Positions 22,601 to 31,600 of a stretch of 64,000 nt of DNA are shown here, piece after piece; position 1 is the stretch's first letter; each line of letters opens with the position of its first letter. The translations under genes were made by a program, and so were the position numbers. A model generated the notes under the pieces. That model was not told the origin of the DNA. It saw only the letters and a program-made list of their open reading frames with translations, and ran no database searches. The stretch covers positions 1,116,001-1,180,000 of the forward strand of contig CAZVUO010000001.1 of assembly GCA_964630235.1 (NCBI GenBank), given 5' to 3'. The DNA is from JBFLYH01 sp964630235 (GTDB taxonomy: Bacteria > Oederibacteriota > JAAXVQ01 > JAUVAV01).

Positions 22601-25600
22601 TCGCCTTGGGGCCTCCGTTCTGGGCGCTGTTCGGCGTGCTGCAACTGGCCTGGCACCTGGGGCATCTGCCCTGGCAGGCGCGCGCCGGCGCGCCGGTGCG
22701 GGCGTTCCTGCGGGAGCACTGGCGGTCGGCCCTGACGCTGCCGCTGCTGCGGATCACGGGAGCGACGACGCTGGCGCTGGTGACGCTGCAGGCGCTGGTC
22801 AACCCCGCGGGGATGCTGTTCGCGGGCGTGAGCCTGGCCGCGATCCTGGGAGTGCACGCGCTGGTCAACCTGCTGGCCGGGCCGCGGGGCGGGTTCGCGT
22901 TCGTGGTCCAGCCCGAGGCGCGGGAAACCGAGGCCTTCGCGTTTCTCAACACCGAATTCGGGCGCAAGGTCTTGGAACTGGCCGGACAGCTGGGCGGGAC
23001 CGGGCCGCTGGCCGCGGCCGTCTCGGGCGGGTTCCTGTTCACCCAGGCCGAGGTGTTCGACACCCTGCTCGCGCGGCTGGGCATGGGCCGCGAAGCGGTC
23101 AACCGGCAGTTGCATCGGGAGCAGGAGCAATGGCAGCGGGAACTGGCCGCCACGGTGGATGACCTGTTCAGCGACCCGGCCTACACGGACCTGCTGCGCG
23201 GGTACAACGCGGAGGAGGTTAAACGCTGGATCCAGGTCAGGGAAGCGGACCCGGAGATCGTGGACCGCCTCTCGCGCCCGGAACGGGAATTGTTCGAGCT
23301 CCTCAACCGGGGCACGATCTTCCCGGTGTTCGAGAACCAGGAAGTCCGGTTCCTGTTCGTCAGCGGGGAGCGCCTCCGGTTCTTCCGCGACCGCCTGGGC
23401 GACGCCTTCCCGGACGGCCTGCGCTACCTGCTGCTGCATGAGCTGCTCAGCCTGCGCGAAGGCCACGCTGCGGCCTTCACCCGCCTGCAGGCGTTCCGCT
23501 GGCCGGAAGCTGTCAGTTATCCCCGGCTGGCCAGGCTCGCGGCCGCCGCCCCGCACGCCAAGACCGTGGTGGAGCTGACCGTGGAGAGCCGCCTGACCAC
23601 GCGCATGGAGGAAGCGGCGCGCCAGGCCCTCGAAAACCCGCGGCACCCCTGGCGGGACCGGCTGGACGCGGTCGTCCGCCAGGTCGGGTCCGTGCGCCAG
23701 GTCCTGCAGACCATGTGCATGTCCATGTCCGTGGGCGGCATCGGGCCGCTTTTGCGCGACCGTCTGGAGGACCTGGCCGAGGACCCGGGTGTCCGGCGCG
23801 TGATCAGCGTGGCCCCGCTGTACCAGAAGGTGTGGATGCAGCAGGTCACGGTCCAGGGCGGCGCCGGCGTCACGTATCCGGAGTTCAGCCTCCGGCAGGT
23901 CGCCACCGGAGACGTGCTGCGCGCGGCCCTGCGGCCGGCCATGGACCCCGAGACCGGCCAGCAGCTGGTGCTCGACGTGCCGATGTACGACCAGCGCGTG
24001 CGCAAGGTCCGGGTGTGGGAAGACTACGACCAAGCCACGAGCAGCGTCACGTACTACCTGGACGATTTCGATCCCGCCGAGGCCGAACCCAACGTGTTCG
24101 ACGTGGCGTACGCCGGCGCGGCCGACAAGTTCGGCGCCGAACGCTTCCGGGGCGATCCGGAATGGGAACGCAAAAAGCGCATTGAGATGGAGCAGAGCTA
24201 TCTGATCGGCCGCGGCTACCTCGCGCTCCTGGCCCGCCTCGGCGTCAACCCCGACACGGTCATCATTTCCGAAATGAGCGCGGGCACATTCGCCCTGCCG
24301 TCTCTGGTGCAGGACGATTTCCAGGAAAACCTGGCGCACGCCAAATTCGTTTTCAACGACCACACGCCCCTCGAATACGCGCATATGAAGGAGAGCCGCG
24401 GTTTCCTGGAACGCTACCGCCTCAACCCGGACCTCCTGCGCCTGGCGCTGGAGGAGGACACGGTCCACATCACGGGCATGATCGCGGCCCTGGCCCACGG
24501 GCTCTACGGCGTGGCCAAGCTCCACGCCCAGACCATGCGCACCATGCCGACCTACCGCCGGGTGCGGGAGAAAGTGGTGTCCATCACCAACGGGGTCAAC
24601 CTCCGGTTCTGGCAGTGGCCGGGATTCCAGCAATGGCAGGAGCGGACCGACGAGGAGCTCCTGGCCGCCAAAGTGGAAGCCCGGGCCGCCATGCTGGACC
24701 TCCTGGTCGAGAATTGCGGGCTGGACGCGGGCTGGAAGGAACGGGTGGCGGACAAGACCTTCTTCCACTGGACCCGCCGGGTGGTGGATTATAAACAATT
24801 GAAGAAACTCTATCATCTCCTCGCCAATGACCAGCTGCGCGAGCAGTTCCTGCGCGAGGACATGGTCATGGTCTTCGGCGGCCGGGTGCACGAGGACGAC
24901 ACGGGCAGCCAGAAGCTGGTGCAGGCCTTCCTCAACCTGATCAACGCGAACCCGGCCCTGAAGGACCGCGTCCTGTTCTTCCCCAATTTCAACACCATGG
25001 ACATGCGCCTCCTGGCCGCGGGCATGGACGGCACGGTCATGGGGTCCAATGAGGGCCGCGAGGCTTCGGCCACGGGTTTCATGAAGGACCTGGTCAACGG
25101 CGCGGTGGTGGTCGCGTCGCCGGACGGCGCGATCCCCGAATTCTGCGTGTTCCGCGGCCAGGAATCGGACTACCCGGACCAGTTTCCGGCCGGCACCCGG
25201 TTCTCCGCGGACGCCTTCAATGCCATGCTGCTGCCGTACGACACCACGGACCCGGACGACGGCAACCGCCGCAGTTTCTCGCCGCAGGCGCTGATGCGCG
25301 CCTTCCAGCAGGCCAACGCCGAGCTCCGCCGGCCCGGCCAGCGGCCCCGCCTCCTGCGGGCCTCCATGGCCCAATCCGAGGCGGTCAGCACCCGGCGCGT
25401 GGCCCGCGAAATGGTGGAATACCTGCAGTACCTTGACCGCCAGGACCAGGAACGCGAGACCCAGCTGGCCGCCGGGCGCAGCCAGGCCGGTACCGTGGCC
25501 GCGCGGCTGGGACCGAACCAATTGGAACGCCTCAGCGTCCAAGGCCGCTTCGAGCCGTTCGTGTGGTCATTCTATAATGTGGACCGGCGGGAAGAAGTGG

Positions 25601-28600
25601 GACGCAGCCCGGCGGCCAACCTGAGCGGCCTGGTGGAAGGGTTCGAGCGTCTGCTGCAGGAGAAAAGCCCGCTGGCGGACCAGGCGATGCTGTTCAACGC
25701 CCAGGGCGACGAAAACTACAACCAGCGCCACCGGGGAGGGTATCTCATCGGCTATCTCACCAATCTGCTGGCCGACCCCCTCGGCGGTCCGGGCAATCAG
25801 GAAATCCTGGCGTATTTGAACACCCTGGCCGAGCGCACTGAAACCGCCCGCCTGCGGGGCGAGCGGGACCAAATGGTCCGCCTGCAGTACCAGGCCATGG
25901 GCTTTGCCGCGGGGCTCCTCGGCAGCCAGCAGGCCTATCGCCGGCCGGCGCCGGTGGAACGGCCCATCCTGGAGCAGGTGACCCAGGGCTACTACGGCAT
26001 CCCGCCCCTGCAGGTCCTGGGCGCGGTCCTGGCGGTCCTGGCGTTTGGCGCCAGCCTGGCCTGGTTCTTCGGGCCCGGCACCCGGCCGTTCTTCAGCCTC
26101 TGGCTGGCCCTGACCCTGATCACCCTGGCGGCCAGCTATGGGCCGCGCTTCCTATATTATTATGCCCGCCTGGTCAAGCCCGCCACCCCGCCCTTGACCA
26201 ATTCCTCGATCTACCGGCGCATGCAGGACGTGCTCGAAGAGGTCGAACGCGACGGCCGCCTGCCGGAAAATTACCGCCGGCCGATCCTGCGGGTCCTGCC
26301 CGTGCAGTCGCTGTCCTCCAAATTCATTCAGGGGTTGCGCCTGGGCATGAGCGAGACCGTGGCCGGACAGCCGATCCTCTACCTCCACCAGCACTTTGAC
26401 GCGCTGGGCCGCACCTTCCAGCTGGCGATCATGCGCTATCTGATCTACGAGGCGGCGGGCCAGGGATACTGGCGGGCCACGGCCCAGTCGGTGTTTTCCT
26501 TCCTGGAGTCCGCCGGCTACCTGACGCATCCCTGGGTGCAGCGCGTGCTCCGCAGCCGCGCGTTCCATCTGCTGGCCAGCCCCCTGCCCTTGGCCGTCAT
26601 GCTGGGCGCAGCCGCGCTCTGGCTCTTCGGCGGACCGGTCGTGACCGTGGGCCGCTTGATCGGCACGGGTATCCTGGCCTCGGGCATGGCCCTGGTGGGG
26701 CACTTGGCGCGGTTCTTCCTGCGCCAGTATCTGGGCCGGACGCGCCCCGCGGCGCCGGCCGCGCCGCCGGTCAAACGGCACTATCTGGCCCAGCGCATCG
26801 AGGCGGCCCTGACCTCGCCCACCGAGCGGCAGCTGCAGCAGAGCCTGCAGCTCCTCAACCGGCCCAAGCGGGTGCAGATTGTCTTTAACAATCACCAGCC
26901 CATGGGCAGCGACCAGCTGGAATTCGGCTGGCCGCGCTTCCACGGCCTGCGGACCTACTATCCCACTTTCGCCACGATGTATGATCCGGCCCTGCGCGGC
27001 GCGCGGCTGGTGGTGAACATGTCCGCGTCTCTGGTGGACCAGCTCCGCCACCAGGTGCGGGCCGCCGAGACCTGGCTGTGGGAACCGCTGGACGAGACCG
27101 AACGGCGCGCCGCGGCCGAGCAGTGGAGCCCCGAGGAGGCCGGGGCGGCCCGGACCGCGGTGATCCGGCGGTTCCTGGATGAAAGCCGGAAACGGGGCAG
27201 CACGGCCGTGGACGCGTTGTACCGCCTGCTTCTCAAACCCTATGAAGAGTGGACGGCCGCTGAACTGTACCTGGCCCTGAAGATGGACCGCCCGATCGAA
27301 ATGAACTTCGTGCGGGAAGTGCCGGCCTACCGCCAGCTGCGCGAAACGTTCCTCCTCGATTACATGCAGTTCGTGGCCCAGGGCTACCAGACCGGCGTGC
27401 CGGCCGACCTGGCCGCCGTGCTGGCCGTGTCCAACCCCGCGGAACGGGTGGAGCGGTTCATTCAGGGCGGATACTTCGACGCGCCGGGCATGCTGCGGGA
27501 ATATGTGCGCCAGCGCCTGGCCGGCGGGGACCAGGGCCTGGAATTCAAGGCCCAGGTCAAGGGCCTGCTGCTGGGCTTCTCGGCGGCCTGGATTGATCCC
27601 AGTCTGCGGCCCGCGGGCACGGTCCTGCGCGGCCTGAACCGCGCCGGCGAGCCGGTCACCCAGACCGTGAATTTCTCGGGCTGGTACGGCGCGCAGACCG
27701 ATCTTGCCGCTTTGGCGCGCGATCCCGAGGCCTGCCTGGCTTTCGCCCGCGACCAGATCCGGGTCCTGGCGATGATCGCGCCGGCCGCCCGGCTGGTGGC
27801 CGTGAACGCGGTGGTGGAAGCCGCGGACCGGGATCAGATCCCATTTGATCTCGCGGTGCAGCGCGAGGACGCCCGGCGCGAGGCCGTGGGCCTGCTGCCG
27901 CTCTCCGCGACCGGGCAGGTGGAATTGACCGCCGCGGCGCCGCATATCATCTATCCCGTGGTGGCGGATCAGAAAAAAGCCGTGCAAGCCGCGGCCGGGC
28001 CGGACCAGTACGCGGTGGAGTTCCGGCACCCGGAGATGGCGGAGTTCGCCCTGGATTACATGACCGCCTTGATGCAGGACTACTTTGACCTGCCCTTCTA
28101 CACGGTCTGGCCCGGCGAGGATGCGCTGGACGAGGAGACCTTGCGGCGGCTGCACGCCCACGGGATCCGGAACGTGTTCGTGGCCGAACACTTTCTGGGA
28201 CAGACCATCGCCCGGCATCCCGCGCAGCTCGTGCCCCTGGACGACCAGGTGGGGTTCTACTACGTCTGGACCGAGAACGGCATCCAGCACAAGATCGCGC
28301 TGTATCCCAAATCCGCCAAGGATGTCGTGGGGTTTGATTTCGGCGACGCGCGCGGCAAGCCGGCCGGCTTGTCCGCTGCCCTGAACCTGGCCAACAACTC
28401 GCTCCTGCGCGCCAATGCCGGGTGGGGACCGCGCCTGCACGCCCAGGCCTACGAAGCACGGGCCGAGGCCTTGGGCCTGCCCAGCCAGTACGAGATTTCC
28501 TACCTGCTGGACGGAGAGAACGCCGCGCCTTATTTCCGCCAGGTGGGACAGGAAGGCGGCTGGCTGTATTTCTGGAAACAGCTTTTTACCGTCCTCAACC

Positions 28601-31600
28601 GGACCAATCCCAGTCCGGATTACCGCCGCGAGGATTACCAGGAGGTCGAGATGACCCTCCCGGCGCTCCAGCACCTGCGCGCCGGCCTGCTGGAACAGCA
28701 AGGCCGGAGCGTGCGCGCGTCCGTGAGCAGCACGGGCGCGGGTTCCTGGCTGGGAACGTTTTTCCGCTGGGCGGGCAACACGCCGGAACAGCGCAAAGCG
28801 TGGGCCATGACCGACATGGTGCTCGCGGCTTTCGCCGAGGCCGGGGTGGACACGCGCTACCGCGACCAGCCCGTGGTGTATCCCGAGGATTACACCCAGC
28901 TGGCCTGGTACTACCTCCTGCAGGCCGTGCATTCCGATTTCTGGTGGTGGCTGGATTCCACCAACGAGTACCATCCGGATTACGACAACACCCACCGCCG
29001 CCTGCTGGCCATGGCCGTGGAATTCGCCCGGCTGGCCGGCTACGACGTGCGCCTGCCCGAGACCCTTCGGGTGGGTGACGAGAAGCTGTCCCTGCGCCGC
29101 CAGGTGGGCGGGCGTTCGACCGAAGTGCTGCCCGCGATCGTGCCCGAGGAGCACTGGACCAACAGCGAGGCTTCCCGTGAAGTTCCGGTCGCCACGCGTG
29201 CCCAGCTGACAACCCTGGAACGCCGCGGCTTACTGCCGCAGATCCTGCCGCGGCCGCCCAGCGAACCGGCGCGCAGCCGGCGCGAACAGCTTGTCACCGA
29301 GGAAGAGACGCGGGTGAACGAACTGCTGGCCCGGCTCCGGCAGCTGGACGGCGAACTGGCCCAGGCCGCCAAGCTCAGTCTCAGCCGCTGGCAGGACCTG
29401 GGCGCGGGCCTCTCGCCGCAGCAGACGGCTGTCTACGCCAACCTGAACCAGATCCAAAAAGACCAGGGCTTGTGGGCGTATCTCCGCACCCGCGCCTGGG
29501 AAGAACAGCGCATCGAGCACTGGGATACGCTGCGGCAAAAACAGTACCTGGAAGACAACCACGCCCGGCTGGCCGCGGACTACCTGCGCATGCTGAGTCT
29601 GGAGCAAAACGGACTGGAGCTTCAGCGCCAGGCCTTGCTGGAGGGAAGCGGTCAAACCAGCCTGCCCCAGGAACTGCTGGACAAGCTGAACGAACGGTTC
29701 GCCCTCCAGCAGGTGTTGCTGCAAATGGCGCAGGACCTCACGGCCGGCCAAGCTCAGCCCCGGGCTCAGGCGCCGGCGCAAGGCCGCTGGCCGCTCCTGC
29801 AGGCGCTGTACGACCAGGCTGAACAGCGGGCCGTGCAAACCGGGCGGCCGGACTGGGGCCGGTTCCTGGGCCAGGCCCTGCTGCCCGCGATCCTGGAATC
29901 CGGTTGGTTTGTGGGCGTGCTGACCCTGTTCTCCCACCTCCTGCTGGTCACGGTCTTCGGCCTGCCCCTGGCGCTCGGGCCGCCGTTCTGGGCCCTGTTC
30001 GGCGTCTTCCAGCTCGCGTGGCATGCTCTGCACGCGGCGGGCGTATCCCGGACGACCGGCCGGCCCCTGACCTGGCGCGAGTTCCTCCGGCAGGCGTTCA
30101 GCCTTCCCACCTTGAAAATCACCGGCTTGACCGGCCTGCTCCTGGCCGGAATGCAGCTCACGCTCGCTCCGGCCGGGATCCTGTTCGCGGGTCTCTTCCT
30201 GCCCCTGCTGATCGGTTCGCACCTGCTGGTCAACCTGGAAGGCGGCCGAGCCCGGTCCTGGCGGGATCTGGGACAGCGCTTCAAACGCGTCCTGTTCCGG
30301 TGGGCATTCCGGGCGCTCAATGCCGGCCAGCCGCTCACCCTGTACGCGGATTTCAACGAGACCATTACGCTCCCGCGCGCGGAACAGGGCTTCAGCCTGC
30401 GTGACATCGTGGCGCGCACCCTGCGCGACCCGGCGGCGCGGGAGGCGTTCATCGCGGACTACGACCGCGCCCGGCGGCGGTTCGACGCCGAAGTCACGGC
30501 CGAGACCTACCGCGCCTACCTAGCGACCCTGCAAGGCCGCCTGACCCTCGGGCACCTGCGGCGCCAAGCCGCGGCGTGGCAGCTCAACCCGAAGTTCCTC
30601 CAGGCCGCCGAACGGATCCGGGAGGCGACCGGCGCCCGGAGCGTGCAGCTGGCCGTGCGCAGCCGCAGCAGCGAACAGGCCCTGCAACTGTTCTTTAACC
30701 GGCCCGAGATCAGCCAAGCCCTCGGGACCCGGGACATCGCGGTGGATGAGGTCAAGGGCAACCGCCTGGTCTTCAGTCCCCGCGGCAGTTTTACCGGCGA
30801 AGTGATCGAAGATGTCGTGCAGCCCCTGATCGCCGACAACAAGTATCAGCTGGTGCCGGAGAATGCCCTGTTCCTGGGCGATGCCAAGGACCGGCCGCAC
30901 GGCTACCGCTATTTCCTGGACCCCAACCAGGAAGAGGACCCTGGCGCCGCGATAGACGACTGGGTGGCCGGCGAGGTGCGCAGGCGCCTGGCGCATCCTT
31001 TCCAGGGCCTGCGGATGACGTTGTCCGCCTGGACCAAAACCTGGCGGCCCGTGGCCGCGCACCCCGGTGAAGACAGCCTCTCGTTCAAGCGCCTGGCAGA
31101 GGCCAGCAGCCGGGTGCCGCTGCCGCGGCGGCTGGCCATCGTCGCCGACATGGAAAAAATACTGGCGCGGCACCGGGCCTCGCTCGATGACCTGCGCACC
31201 GTGAACGAAATTGACGCCTTCTGGTCGCCCCGGCTGCAGGCCAAGGCCCGCGCCGCCTTCCTCGAACTGCGGGAGCTGGCGGCCCGGGTGGAGGAGACGG
31301 ACTTGCGGACCCTGCCCGCGGATCAGCGGCCCGCTTTTTGGGACTGGATGGTGCTGACCCTGCTTTACCATCACGACCAGGGATTCACGTTCAGCCATTC
31401 CTGGGAGGTGGGGAACCTGGCCGCGGAGATGGCCACGGCGTACGGGCTGGTCAACCAGACCCGGCCGTACGACCCGGCGGCGGTCGAGCTCTTCCGCCGC
31501 GGCGGCTGGCTGCACGACGCCGGCAAACTGCTCCTGCCGCCCAGCCTGCTGCTGCGGATTGATCCCCTGAACCCGCGGGAGATGTCCCTCATGCGCAGCC

